NCBI GenBank assembly: GCA_041686355.1
Contig: JAWLDZ010000008.1
Coordinates: 1 to 63,569 of the forward strand
Reading direction: 5' to 3'
DNA length: 63,569 bases
Source: DSBN01 sp041686355
GTDB lineage: Bacteria > Spirochaetota > Spirochaetia > DSM-16054 > Sediminispirochaetaceae
This document shows, one piece after another, positions 41,715-51,195 of this stretch. Below the pieces are notes generated by a model. The model was not told the DNA's origin. It searched no databases and worked only from the letters and a program-made list of their open reading frames with translations. Position 1 is the first letter of the stretch. Each line of letters opens with the position of its first letter. The position numbers and the translations under genes are program-made.

Positions 41715-42692
41715 CTAGAGCAGCTCTTGTAAGGAGTTTAATATGCTGTTTATCCTCCATTCACTTACTAAATAGGTATACTGGCTGTAACTCGAACGCA
41801 CATACACCTGCTGCCGGTTATTTTTATTGCCGATTCGCAGTCTATATGTGTTCCCCCTGGTTGTCTCAAAGCGTATTGTTGTGTGTGGATCGTCTATGGC
41901 GGAATAAGATCTCTCATCGCTGGTAGCATACTTCTCGCCACGCAGCTCAATCAGGTTTCTGATTAGCCTGTTCATCGTTTCAAGGTCAACATCTTGCAAA
42001 GCTGCTTCTTCGGATATGAGGCTCCACTTTATCAAATTCAGCCCGTCCTCTGAACGCCTAAATCTGAATTGCCCATCCTTCTCGGTACTGAACTCTATTG
42101 CTATCACATCTTGAATAGAAAGCTCGTCAGAAAAAAGAGCCAAATCGGACCAATAACCGGACTCACTTTCAAGGTACCGGCTTAGATCATCAATCACGTA
42201 AGTTGTATCAGAGGATATCTTACGAGCATATTGATGCTCACTAGCCTGCAGTGAATCTCCAAAAACAATCGTCTCTTGAGATTGATCATCCTCGCTGGTA
42301 AAAATGCGCAGCTTTAGGCCATTCCCTTCGTCAACTGAAAAATCACTCCAATTATCTCGTGATGCATCTGCTTCAGAGTAGTAGGCTAAATTTGCTATCT
42401 TATCAGCAAAGGCCTCTACCTTATTGCTGTCCGCCGGAAACTTCTCATTTTCCAACCCAACAGACCAGACTGAGTGCCGATTATCTTCATCCTTTCCCTC
42501 GTTGCGGATTAGCGAGAACTCCTGATTTAAAAATTCAATTTTTGTTATACTGTCCGCCTCCACATTCTGCAACCATGGAGTAGGACTAAGCCTTCGACTA
42601 TCAGAAGAAGTGAGCAGGGGGCCTACTGAATAAGTACCCAGCAGCAGCAATGCAAGGGCTGAAAGCAGGAGCATCTTATGCCTATAAGTCAT
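41715..42692 (-). CDS. DUF4340 protein, partner of the Gld-type ABC exporter
   Basis: The 325-residue protein has an N-terminal signal-anchor (residues 8-26) and a periplasmic beta-rich region with repeated blocks typical of DUF4340 (WSVG..., LRIFTSEDD, YARKISSDTTYVIDDLS). DUF4340 proteins commonly accompany GldG-like proteins and ABC-2 permeases. Its start overlaps gldG-like by 11 bp, making it the last gene of a coupled four-gene set. The substrate is unknown. Confidence 0.82.
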   Translation of the reverse strand: MTYRHKMLLLSALALLLLGTYSVGPLLTSSDSRRLSPTPWLQNVEADSITKIEFLNQEFSLIRNEGKDEDNRHSVWSVGLENEKFPADSNKVEAFADKIANLAYYSEADASRDNWSDFSVDEGNGLKLRIFTSEDDQSQETIVFGDSLQASEHQYARKISSDTTYVIDDLSRYLESESGYWSDLALFSDELSIQDVIAIEFSTEKDGQFRFRRSEDGLNLIKWSLISEEAALQDVDLETMNRLIRNLIELRGEKYATSDERSYSAIDDPHTTIRFETTRGNTYRLRIGNKNNRQQVYVRSSYSQYTYLVSEWRINSILNSLQELL

Positions 42693-44295
42693 GATTCTCC
42701 TCCTGGTGCACAGGGCGATGCCTTCGTCTTACTGCATATCGAAACAGTCCATATCCAATCACCAGCAGCGGTATAAGCACAAGATTTACAATTTGAGAAA
42801 AAACGTATTGGAACTGTGCCCTCTCTGGGTTAAGCCGATTTAAGCGAGTATCACCAACAGTTCGGCTGCGTATTTCTATTAAGTCATCCTCTCCTGCCAG
42901 CCAATCGGCGCTATTAAGTAAAAAGTTCAGATTATACATACTATCGGAATACTGAATAAGATTAGACGCGAAATGTGCATCTCCAAGCAGGACAACTCTA
43001 CTGCTTGTCTCCCCTTGCGACTTAATTTCATCATAAGGGAATACTTCTCCCGGCGGAGGATCTATAGCTTGGGATGCATAAAAACTGTGCAACTCTTTTT
43101 CTATCGCGACACCAAGGGTATACTGCCCGGCTGTCTCGGCGGTTTTCCGGCTTAAACTTCCCGCTCGATAGGGATCAGTAATGAATACATCTTTCATTAG
43201 CCAGGCTTCTGGTGAGCTTTCCACCAAGCTTTGTGTATGGCCTCCGGTGGAATCCAATACTCTAACAGGACTTGCCCACAGCAAATCCAGCCCTTGAAAG
43301 TGGGCGATAATCGGATGTTCTTTGTTCACATTACCCGGCTGAATCGATATCCAATGTGGGTAGGTATCCAGCACATCCCAGGTGACCCCGTCAAATGTTT
43401 GTCTAGGAATCCGAAAGTTTTTAGCGTATTTATCCAACACAAGCTGCTTCTCTACCCGTACCCCATAAAACTCTAGGAGCTCTAATACCGGCAAATCCTC
43501 ATAGCGAGAGGCCTTTAGGTTATCCTCCAAGTCTATTTCAACTCCGCCGATGCCAAAAAAAGCATTGCCCCCGTTCATCAAAAACTGGTCAATGTGCAGA
43601 AGATCATACCTTCTTAAACCCTCTCCGCCCAGTAGGAAGAGGATATCTATGCGCTCGGGTATCATCTCCCCCCGGTCCAGCTCTTCTACTTCAAAGGAAC
43701 CGGAAAGGGTTTCATACAGAGCACTATAATCATTTTGCAGGGTCATAGATGAGTCTCCGACTAAGATTCCTATTCGTCGCTCATCCTGACGCAGCATATT
43801 CCTGATGCTGGAAGTAAGTTGATATTCTAAAGTTTCAGTATTAAATACCATCGGCAGGACTTCCTGCCGACCCGAGTGTCTTAAAGAGATACCCGAGAAT
43901 ACCTTTGCATAGGTCTGTTCATTCTCTTCTACCAGCTGTATTTGGCGCGGCTGAATTCCAAGTTCCTGAACTTCTTCACTCAGTCCGGCCTTATCCGGAT
44001 CAACCACCGTAATTTTAATATCCCCACCCCCATAGGCGGCATATTCATACAGTAAGTCTTCAATCATCTGAGGTGTTTGGCTTACACTGCCCAGTTTATC
44101 CGACACATAATAGGTAATACTCACTTGTCCAGAAAGTTCGTTCATCACCTTTTTTGACACTTCGGATATGCTGTAGAGCTTATCTTCAGTTAGATCAATT
44201 CGAGTAAAATACCGCTGGCTGTTCAATAGCAGCAACACCGCCACCACTATTGTAAGCAGCAGTAGACTTATCTCTCTCCATCGCTGGGGCAGCAT
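42682..44295 (-). CDS. GldG-like ABC transporter accessory protein
   Basis: The 537-residue protein has an N-terminal membrane helix (about residues 10-27), the family block RIDLTEDKLYSISEVSKKVM, a large extracytoplasmic region related to GldG/IFT52-type domains and a C-terminal membrane helix (about 505-525) followed by a basic tail. GldG works with GldA and GldF in gliding Bacteroidota, and similar sets occur in many non-gliders as exporters. It lies 6 bp after the permease gene and overlaps the DUF4340 gene. Confidence 0.85.
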   Translation of the reverse strand: MLPQRWREISLLLLTIVVAVLLLLNSQRYFTRIDLTEDKLYSISEVSKKVMNELSGQVSITYYVSDKLGSVSQTPQMIEDLLYEYAAYGGGDIKITVVDPDKAGLSEEVQELGIQPRQIQLVEENEQTYAKVFSGISLRHSGRQEVLPMVFNTETLEYQLTSSIRNMLRQDERRIGILVGDSSMTLQNDYSALYETLSGSFEVEELDRGEMIPERIDILFLLGGEGLRRYDLLHIDQFLMNGGNAFFGIGGVEIDLEDNLKASRYEDLPVLELLEFYGVRVEKQLVLDKYAKNFRIPRQTFDGVTWDVLDTYPHWISIQPGNVNKEHPIIAHFQGLDLLWASPVRVLDSTGGHTQSLVESSPEAWLMKDVFITDPYRAGSLSRKTAETAGQYTLGVAIEKELHSFYASQAIDPPPGEVFPYDEIKSQGETSSRVVLLGDAHFASNLIQYSDSMYNLNFLLNSADWLAGEDDLIEIRSRTVGDTRLNRLNPERAQFQYVFSQIVNLVLIPLLVIGYGLFRYAVRRRHRPVHQEENHDL

Positions 44296-44301
44296 CCGAT
44301 T

Positions 44302-45024
44302 CTACCTCCACTTCCGCAGTATCATGATTTTCATATTGAAATAAAGAAACAGACCTGTTCCCACCAGATAGAAGCTTACATCCCGGGTATCGACCAGCCC
44401 CTTGGTGAAGCTTTGAAAATGACTGTGGAGGGAAAGATACCTCAGAAGGTCTGAAAAAGGCTTCGGTAGGGATACAAACATAGTTATCTGCCATAAAAGC
44501 GTAAACACAAGTAGAAATACCACACTGAACAGAAAGGCACTAATTTGATTTGCCGAGAGCGCGGAAATACACAAACCAATGGCAATTCCCAAGCCTGCCA
44601 GTAAGAGCGAGCCGATATATTGGCCGAGTATCTGACCCGTAGCAAAATCACCCATTGGCATAAGCGTAAGGGGAACCGGTATCGTTAAAGCCAACAAGAT
44701 AGTTATCAGGAAGAAAGCGGCGAAAAACTTTCCTAAAACCAATTCACTGATCCGTATCGGAAGTGTCAACAGAATCTCATCGGTCTTCATACGACTTTCT
44801 TCAGCCCAGCTGCGCATTGTGAGTGCCGGAAGCAAGAAAATATAGACCATGGGAAAAACACTGAAGTATCCCCGCAAGGAAGCCACATTGGCAGCAAAGA
44901 ACTGCTGCATAAAGTAAAGCCAGCCGGCGGTAAACAACAGAAAGAAAAGAGCCGCAATATAGGCTATGGGAGTATTAAAATATCCGCGTAACTCTTTTAT
45001 TATAACCGCTTGTACTCTACGCAT
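44302..45024 (-). CDS. ABC-2 type permease, GldF-like
   Basis: The 240-residue protein has six membrane helices and the ABC-2 pattern typical of GldF/NosY-like permeases: an N-terminal KELRGYFNTPIAYI segment, then ALTMRSWAEESRMKTDEILLTLP in the first cytoplasmic loop. It overlaps the ATPase gene by 8 bp, so transporter halves are co-translated. The exported substrate cannot be deduced. Confidence 0.88.
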   Translation of the reverse strand: MRRVQAVIIKELRGYFNTPIAYIAALFFLLFTAGWLYFMQQFFAANVASLRGYFSVFPMVYIFLLPALTMRSWAEESRMKTDEILLTLPIRISELVLGKFFAAFFLITILLALTIPVPLTLMPMGDFATGQILGQYIGSLLLAGLGIAIGLCISALSANQISAFLFSVVFLLVFTLLWQITMFVSLPKPFSDLLRYLSLHSHFQSFTKGLVDTRDVSFYLVGTGLFLYFNMKIMILRKWR

Positions 45025-45985
45025 GATGAATCCCCTCTTTACCGGAGTCTTGCTCCCGGCCCGTTAGATTAAGAAATACATCTTCCAGGGACAAAGTTTT
45101 TCGTCGCAATTCTAGCAAAGTAAGTCCGTTTCGTACGGCCCATTCAAACAGGCTACTTCCATCGGCAGATTCAGCGGACACATTGATTTCTACCCTGACT
45201 GCATTCTCTAGACTTTCAATAGCCACAAGCCGCTGAAAACGCGGCTCCCCATCTATTAGTTTCTTGATAGTCCCTGGGGCAGCACCCCGTACCAGGGCAA
45301 CAAACACCGCATCCCCCTTTATAGAGCTGCGAATCGCGTCGGTAGATCCTTGTGCGACTATCTTGCCTTCGTTCATTATTAAAACCCTGGAGCACACCGC
45401 TTCAACTTCCTGGAGAATGTGAGTAGATAGAATAACAGTTTTCTCGCGTCCAACCGATTGTATTAGCTTTCTGATTTCAATAATCTGATGTGGATCTAAG
45501 CCGGTGGTGGGCTCATCAAGGATGAGCAGTTCCGGGGCGTGAATCACCGCCTGGGCTAAGCCAACCCTCTGCTGAAATCCTTTTGAGAGCTTTGCAATCG
45601 GCCGGTACAGAACCGAAGCCAAACCGGTCTCTTCTATTGTAGTAGGTATGCGTCGCTGTTTGTCGGAGGCGCTCAAACCGCGAGCATCAGCAATAAACTC
45701 CAGATATTCATACACATTCAAATCGGAATATATGGGTGCATTTTCCGGTAGATACCCAATCTCTGATTTTATCTTTAACGATTCTGTGTAGATATCATGT
45801 CCTAAAATGGTTACATTTCCTGAACTCGGAAAATGATAACCCGTGAGAATCTTTAACAACGTGGTTTTTCCAGCCCCATTTGGACCTAACAGTCCAACTA
45901 CTTCACCTTTCCCTATCGACAAATCTACACTGCGAACCGCATCAATTGATCCGTAGCGTTTACTTACCTTCTGTACCTCAATCAT
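45017..45985 (-). CDS. ABC transporter ATPase, GldA-like
   Basis: From the ATG at 45985 the ~322-residue protein has Walker A (GPNGAGKTT), signature LSKGFQQRVGL, Walker B (LLILDEPTTGLD) and the switch His (STHILQE). A C-terminal ~100-residue regulatory domain is typical of multidrug/GldA-like exporters. The start overlaps the stop of RNase Z by 8 bp and has AGGGGA before it. A longer in-frame extension into RNase Z is not supported. Confidence 0.9.
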   Translation of the reverse strand: MIEVQKVSKRYGSIDAVRSVDLSIGKGEVVGLLGPNGAGKTTLLKILTGYHFPSSGNVTILGHDIYTESLKIKSEIGYLPENAPIYSDLNVYEYLEFIADARGLSASDKQRRIPTTIEETGLASVLYRPIAKLSKGFQQRVGLAQAVIHAPELLILDEPTTGLDPHQIIEIRKLIQSVGREKTVILSTHILQEVEAVCSRVLIMNEGKIVAQGSTDAIRSSIKGDAVFVALVRGAAPGTIKKLIDGEPRFQRLVAIESLENAVRVEINVSAESADGSSLFEWAVRNGLTLLELRRKTLSLEDVFLNLTGREQDSGKEGIHHA

Positions 45986-46925
45986 TCCCCTTTGGCTCCT
46001 CCTGGTACGGAATGTCAAAGGCCTGCCGGTCACGGGTTAAGATTGTACTGGGAAACAGTTCTCGAGCCTCTTTTAACAACTGCCGTAGTTCGTACTCAGT
46101 ATAGCGAGGGCTGTAATGGATAAGCCCGAGGGTACCGATACCACCGGCATCCCTGGCAATGGTGGCTGCCTGACGGGAGGTAAGGTGCTTTTTTTCACGG
46201 GCACTCTCCTCCAGTTCATGTTTAAACATACTCTCACATACCAGAAAATCGCAGCCCCTCAGCTTTGCAGCGAGTCCTTCAAAGTACATAGTATCGGTCA
46301 CATAACCGACTTTTCTGCCTGGCCGCTTCGGCCCCATGACGGCATCCGGTTTTACCGGTACTCCCGTGTCAGCAAGAACAGTTTCACCCTTTTGCAGCTG
46401 TGCCCAGCGAGGGCCCTTAGGAACATGCAGCCCTTCGGCTTCCTCAGGATCAAATACTCCCGGCCGGTCATCCTCGACCAGTGTATAACCTAAACACGGT
46501 TTTGTGTGGCGCAGCCAAAAAGCCTCTACATGAAAGCCCTCACCCTGATATACAATTCCCGGGGACTCTACCTCTCGAATTACTATTTCATAGTTAATAT
46601 ACATATCAAGTACCCGCCGATTCTCTTCCACATATTCCTTAATCTTGGGCGGTCCAATAATGTAAAGGGGTTCATCGCGATCAACCTGACTAGAGAGCAT
46701 TAAAATTCCCGGTAAGCCGGTTACATGATCGGCATGGGTGTGACTGATAAAAATGGTATTTATCTTTTTCCAACGCAGGTTTAATTTCCGAAGCGATACC
46801 TGGGTACCCTCACCGCAATCAAACAAAAACAGATCACCCTCGCGGCGCAGCAGCATTGAGGTGAGGAAGCGGTTGGGAAGGGGCATCATGCCGCCGGTCC
46901 CGAGAATAAACAGTTCTAGGTTCAT
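45978..46925 (-). CDS. rnz: Ribonuclease Z (tRNA 3' endonuclease)
   Basis: RNase Z trims tRNA 3' trailers before CCA addition. This fits with both tRNA genes in the window lacking an encoded CCA. The ~315-residue protein from the ATG at 46925 has LGTGGMMPLPNRF, the metal motif SHTHADHVTG (about residue 62), the exosite region and the downstream ligands in CESMFKHE and LIHYSPRY. It opens a unit with the Gld-type genes through an 8-bp overlap. Confidence 0.93.
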   Translation of the reverse strand: MNLELFILGTGGMMPLPNRFLTSMLLRREGDLFLFDCGEGTQVSLRKLNLRWKKINTIFISHTHADHVTGLPGILMLSSQVDRDEPLYIIGPPKIKEYVEENRRVLDMYINYEIVIREVESPGIVYQGEGFHVEAFWLRHTKPCLGYTLVEDDRPGVFDPEEAEGLHVPKGPRWAQLQKGETVLADTGVPVKPDAVMGPKRPGRKVGYVTDTMYFEGLAAKLRGCDFLVCESMFKHELEESAREKKHLTSRQAATIARDAGGIGTLGLIHYSPRYTEYELRQLLKEARELFPSTILTRDRQAFDIPYQEEPKGND

Positions 46926-46972
46926 GGGTAAACACCTGATTAATGAAGAATGTATATGCTTATAATATAAAG

Positions 46973-47004
46973 AGGTGGGTGAAATGACAAGCATTCACCC
47001 ACCT
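46973..47004 (-). terminator. Hairpin terminator after clpC
   Basis: AGGTGGGTGA and its exact complement form a 10-bp stem with a 12-base loop, 8 bases after the clpC stop. In the direction of clpC transcription it is followed by an AT-rich run (CTTTATATTATA). It separates clpC from rnz. Confidence 0.65.
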
Positions 47005-47011
47005 TGAAAGT

Positions 47012-49507
47012 TTAATTATTTATTGAAGCGTGATCCGGAATCTGTTCAGGCTGTTTTGCGGTAAAGTTAATATTTCCCTTCCGCATATTCAAAATCAGCC
47101 GGGTTCCACTCGTGCACTTTCCTTCGAGCATCTGCATAGAGATAGGATCCTCTATCTCTTTGCTTATCAGGCGCCGCAGCGGTCGTGCACCATACTTTGC
47201 ATCATAGCCGTTATCAATAAGGTAATCCTTGACGGACTGCTTCACTTCCATGATGATGTTCATCTCTAGAAGCCGCAGAGAAACCTCAGACAGCATAATA
47301 TCAAGTATCTTGCTTACTTCTTCTCTATTCAGGCTCTGGAATACTACGATCTCATCTACCCGGTTGATAAACTCGGGTCGGAAGGCTCGCCGCATCTCAT
47401 TCAGAGCCGAGGCCTTGATGTCCTTATAGTCGTAAACTCCCTCTTTCACCTGAAACCCCAGGGTTCCCTCATGGGATATTTCCCGGGCCCCCGCATTGGA
47501 GGTCATGATCACAACCGTATTCCGAAAGGATACCTTGTGTCCCAGATTATCGTGCAGTTCTCCCTCTTCCAATACCTGCAGCAGCAGGTTAAAGACATCG
47601 GGATGGGCCTTCTCAATCTCGTCCAGCAAAATTACAGAATACGGCCTGCGACGAATTTTTTCGGTGAGCAAACCGCCCTCTTCGTATCCGACATAACCGG
47701 GAGGAGCACCGACTAAGCGACTGACGTTGTGTTTCTCCATATAATCGGACATGTCAATTCGGATTAATGATTCATCGTTTCCAAACAAAAATTGTGCAAG
47801 TGTTTTTGCAAGCAAGGTCTTTCCCACACCGGTTGGACCGAGGAAAATGAAGGAACCCAAGGGACGTTTGGGCGAGTTAAGCCCAGTTCTTGAACGGCGA
47901 ATACTTGAAGCGATTGCTCCGATTGCTTCATTTTGCCCGATGATCGTTTTATGCAGTTCATCTTCAATTCGCAGCAGTTTTTCAGACTCACTTTGAGCGA
48001 TTCTTTCCAAGGGTATGCCGGTGATATTCGAGATAATACTCTGAATGTCTTCTTCATCTACTACATTTTTCTCGTTTTTCAGTGACTTTTTCCAGCCCTT
48101 CTTTATTTCTTCGACTCGACCCTTAATTTGACGAACCGTATCGCGAACTGCAGCGGCTTTCTCATAATCCTGATTATTGACCAGATTAATTTTTTCGTCC
48201 GTCAGTCGTTCGATCTCTTCTTCAAGTTCTGCCAGCTCCTTCGGCCTCACAGTATTGTTGATTCTCTTGTAAGAGCCGGCCTCGTCTATTAAATCTATCG
48301 CTTTATCCGGCATAAAACGGTCGGTAATATAGCGTCCCGACAGTCTAGCCGCCTCTCCGACGGCCCTTTCAGTGTAGGTGACGTTATGGTGATCTTCATA
48401 TTGATCTTTAATTCCGTTCAAGATTTCTATTGTTTCATCTATAGAGGGTTCCTCCACAAAAATTGTCTGAAACCTTCTTTCCAGAGCAGCATCCTTCTCG
48501 ATATATTTACGGTACTCGTTGTGAGTAGTCGCCCCTATCGTCTGGAGCTCACCCCTTGAGAGAGCCGGTTTTAGCATATTTGATGCATCGATGGCACCCT
48601 CTGCTCCGCCGGCACCAATTATGGTGTGAAGTTCATCGATAAACAGAATCACATTGGCAGCATTAGAAATCTCTTTCATAACCTTTTTCAGGCGCTCTTC
48701 AAACTCTCCGCGGTACTTCGTACCTGCAATAAGCGAAGCGATATCAAGGGTCACCACCCGTTTTCCAAGCAAAACTTCAGGTGCACTCCCCTCTTCAATC
48801 TGCTGTGCAAGCCCTTCTACGATGGCGGTTTTACCAACTCCCGGTTCCCCGATAAGTACGGGGTTATTTTTTGTGCGGCGGGCCAGAATCTGAATTACCC
48901 GCTGTATTTCCCAGCTGCGCCCGATAACCGGATCAAGCTTATTCTCCCGGGCATATTCGGTGAGGTCCCGGGCAAACTCATCTAGAGTCGGGGTACCCTT
49001 CCCACTGTTCTGGGCAGTCTTTCGCTTTGGAGCGGATTGCTGGCCGGCCCCCTTCTTGCGCATATTTCCACTGCCTCTGAGTTCGGTTATTGTATCCCGT
49101 ATCGTTTCTACTGATACAGACTGTTTGACGAGAAACCTCTGTACCACGCTACCGGATTCTTTCGAAGCGGCCAAGAAAAGGTGTTCGGTACCTATGTATT
49201 CATGGCCCATGCTGCGTGCCTCTTCGGCCGCATCTTCTAACACCTTTTTGCCCCGGTGAGACGGGGGTACATCGCCGAGAATAAAACCGGCGTGCTTTTT
49301 GGGAATGCTTTTTTCAATTTCGGTTTGCAATTCACCGGGATCTATCTTTAAATTTGTGAGGGCTTTATAACCAAGACCTTCACCGTCCTTTAGAAGTGCA
49401 AGAATTATATGTTCAGGAAGCAATTGGTCGGAATGGAACCGTTTTGCCTCTTCCTGTGCAAATATAGTCAATATTCTTTGTGCCCGTTGGGTAAGTCCTT
49501 TAAACAT
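47012..49507 (-). CDS. clpC: ATP-dependent Clp protease ATPase ClpC
   Basis: ClpC is a Hsp100 unfoldase that feeds ClpP and works with the McsA-McsB adaptors. The 831-residue protein has two Clp_N repeats (about residues 1-150) and a first AAA+ module (GEPGVGKTAIVEG). A UVR motif in the middle domain follows (NNQDYEKAAAVRDTVRQIK), then a second AAA+ module (GPTGVGKTLLAKT, LLDEIEKAHPDV) and the D2-small domain. All nucleotide-binding motifs look intact. It follows mcsB with an 8-bp overlap. No ctsR gene is present. Confidence 0.96.
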   Translation of the reverse strand: MFKGLTQRAQRILTIFAQEEAKRFHSDQLLPEHIILALLKDGEGLGYKALTNLKIDPGELQTEIEKSIPKKHAGFILGDVPPSHRGKKVLEDAAEEARSMGHEYIGTEHLFLAASKESGSVVQRFLVKQSVSVETIRDTITELRGSGNMRKKGAGQQSAPKRKTAQNSGKGTPTLDEFARDLTEYARENKLDPVIGRSWEIQRVIQILARRTKNNPVLIGEPGVGKTAIVEGLAQQIEEGSAPEVLLGKRVVTLDIASLIAGTKYRGEFEERLKKVMKEISNAANVILFIDELHTIIGAGGAEGAIDASNMLKPALSRGELQTIGATTHNEYRKYIEKDAALERRFQTIFVEEPSIDETIEILNGIKDQYEDHHNVTYTERAVGEAARLSGRYITDRFMPDKAIDLIDEAGSYKRINNTVRPKELAELEEEIERLTDEKINLVNNQDYEKAAAVRDTVRQIKGRVEEIKKGWKKSLKNEKNVVDEEDIQSIISNITGIPLERIAQSESEKLLRIEDELHKTIIGQNEAIGAIASSIRRSRTGLNSPKRPLGSFIFLGPTGVGKTLLAKTLAQFLFGNDESLIRIDMSDYMEKHNVSRLVGAPPGYVGYEEGGLLTEKIRRRPYSVILLDEIEKAHPDVFNLLLQVLEEGELHDNLGHKVSFRNTVVIMTSNAGAREISHEGTLGFQVKEGVYDYKDIKASALNEMRRAFRPEFINRVDEIVVFQSLNREEVSKILDIMLSEVSLRLLEMNIIMEVKQSVKDYLIDNGYDAKYGARPLRRLISKEIEDPISMQMLEGKCTSGTRLILNMRKGNINFTAKQPEQIPDHASINN

Positions 49508-50579
49508 CAGCTTCCTCCTTGTAAGCGCTCAATGCGTGCTGCACGAGGCGCGCCCGCAGACTCTTTATGTGCTGGGAAGATTCATCCTGCTGTTCATTAC
49601 CGGTGATCTGCTGCAAATGAGCTTTGCCTACCAGCACTAACAGTGCATTCATTATTTGAATCGGTACTTCTATCCATCCCAAAGCCACACCTAATCGTAC
49701 ATCCGAAAGCAGGTTAATTGCTTCCTTTTCCTGCAATAATCTGCAGTTAGTCAAAGTCCCATATGCTCGATATACAATATCCTCAAGTTCTATTCTACGG
49801 TGCCGTTTCATCTCGTCACGCGCCTTCTGTTCATAATCTACTAGCTGAGATGCTATACGTGCAAGCTTTTCGACAATATCTTTTTCATTTTCTCCAATCG
49901 CAACCGGATTAAACACCTGATACAGGGATCCGAGGGATCCATCGTCATCACCTGTAAAGCCTCGGACCTCTAATCCGGCATCCATTACTCGGCGAAAAGC
50001 CCTTTCCAGGACCGAAGAGTATTTAAGTGCCGGCAGGTGTAGCAGCACCGAAACCTGCAGTCCGGTACCGCAGTTCTTTAAGTCTGAACTCAGATAACCA
50101 CGGTCAAGGGATACTGCAAAGTTAAGTTGCTTCTCAAGCCGCCGCTCAAGTGCGCTTACTTTTTCATAAGCTCGCTGAATCGATAAACCACCGGTGAAAG
50201 CTGCCAGCTGCAGATGATCGGTCTGATTTACCGTAGCGGCAACTGAGTCGTTTTGATCAAAGATAACCAGTTTTCTCTTTTCTAAAGAGTAGTTCTGTGA
50301 CACAAAGTGTTTCTCGATAAGTTTACGCCGCTCAAGAACAGGCAGGTCTTCCAACACCTTCACGGTAAAGTGTTCATCAAGCCGTATACTCTTAAAGGCA
50401 TTACCGATATTTTCTTGGACTTCCTGCAACTCTTTATCGTTTAATTTATGAGGGAAAAAATACCCGGAGAGGTTGCGCGATAGACGTGCACGACTTGAAA
50501 AAACAACCTGTTGGTCCGGCCCCGCTTCACTATACCATCCGGGGTGTTCTAAAATTGTTTGAAAATTTACCGCATTCAT
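49500..50579 (-). CDS. mcsB: McsB-like guanido-kinase homologue, probably catalytically degenerate
   Basis: The 359-residue protein aligns over its length with McsB, the protein-arginine kinase that marks proteins for ClpC-ClpP. It keeps SSRARLSRNL (nucleotide-contacting Arg) and the GTG...LLHLPAL block. However, the NEEDH catalytic loop reads NQTDH, the CPTN(V/L)GTGxR signature reads DLKNCGTGLQ, and the RG(L/I)YGE region reads RGFTGDDDG. The key Glu, Cys and Arg are thus replaced. By analogy it is more likely an adaptor or pseudokinase than an active kinase. It overlaps mcsA by 4 bp and clpC by 8 bp. Confidence 0.85.
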   Translation of the reverse strand: MNAVNFQTILEHPGWYSEAGPDQQVVFSSRARLSRNLSGYFFPHKLNDKELQEVQENIGNAFKSIRLDEHFTVKVLEDLPVLERRKLIEKHFVSQNYSLEKRKLVIFDQNDSVAATVNQTDHLQLAAFTGGLSIQRAYEKVSALERRLEKQLNFAVSLDRGYLSSDLKNCGTGLQVSVLLHLPALKYSSVLERAFRRVMDAGLEVRGFTGDDDGSLGSLYQVFNPVAIGENEKDIVEKLARIASQLVDYEQKARDEMKRHRRIELEDIVYRAYGTLTNCRLLQEKEAINLLSDVRLGVALGWIEVPIQIMNALLVLVGKAHLQQITGNEQQDESSQHIKSLRARLVQHALSAYKEEADV

Positions 50580-51094
50580 TCTTCGATACCCTTATGAGGG
50601 TTTTGTTCCAGCTCCTCTATCTGATCTCGTAACAGCGCTGCCCGTTCATACTCTTCCTTTTGAACGGCTTCACTCAGCTTACTCTTTAATACTTCTTTAT
50701 CGATTAAAATCGCTTTGTAGGCCTTCAATTTTTCGGGAAATTTTCCTCGATGTATAGTAATATCCGTGTGATCGGATAAAATAGTATCAATCTGGTTTCG
50801 GAAGGCGGTATAGCACTCAGCACAGCCGGCTGTCTCTTTTTCCTTGATATCAGTTAAGCTGGTTCCGCATTTTGGACATTCATTGGTGACGGCTGTGTCC
50901 CCTTCCTGAGAGAAAGAGTCGACTAACCCACTCAGCAGCTGAGAGAGAGAAACCTCTCCATTTTCACTGTTCTCAAGAGCCACACCTTTCTGTTTTGCAC
51001 ACTCCGAACACATATGGACTTCGTAAATTTCTCCACCCATTATTTGCTGCACGTGGACAATAGCTTCATTCTCTCCACATATATCACAAATCAT
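50576..51094 (-). CDS. mcsA: McsA-like zinc-finger activator/adaptor
   Basis: From the ATG at 51094 (GGAGG 6 bases upstream) the ~172-residue protein has two treble-clef-like Cys pairs (CDIC...CSEC and CPKC...CAEC) and a C-terminal UVR motif (KEEYERAALLRDQIEELE). This is the McsA architecture. McsA activates McsB and delivers substrates to ClpC. It heads mcsA-mcsB-clpC, with 4-bp and 8-bp overlaps. Confidence 0.92.
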   Translation of the reverse strand: MICDICGENEAIVHVQQIMGGEIYEVHMCSECAKQKGVALENSENGEVSLSQLLSGLVDSFSQEGDTAVTNECPKCGTSLTDIKEKETAGCAECYTAFRNQIDTILSDHTDITIHRGKFPEKLKAYKAILIDKEVLKSKLSEAVQKEEYERAALLRDQIEELEQNPHKGIEE

Positions 51095-51118
51095 TAAATC
51101 CTCCGTTTTCTCTCCTCC

Positions 51119-51127
51119 ATTGTAGCA
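51119..51127 (-). promoter_or_regulatory. Possible extended -10 promoter of mcsA-mcsB-clpC
   Basis: On the minus strand TGCTACAAT matches an extended -10 element and lies 25 bases before the mcsA start. No convincing -35 box is seen at the usual distance. No CtsR-like heptad direct repeats were recognised by eye. Confidence 0.3.
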
Positions 51128-51195
51128 TGTAATAAAGCATCGGGCTACTCCAACCCACAATATACTACTTTACCGCCCAGTTGTGTATAAGAGTA

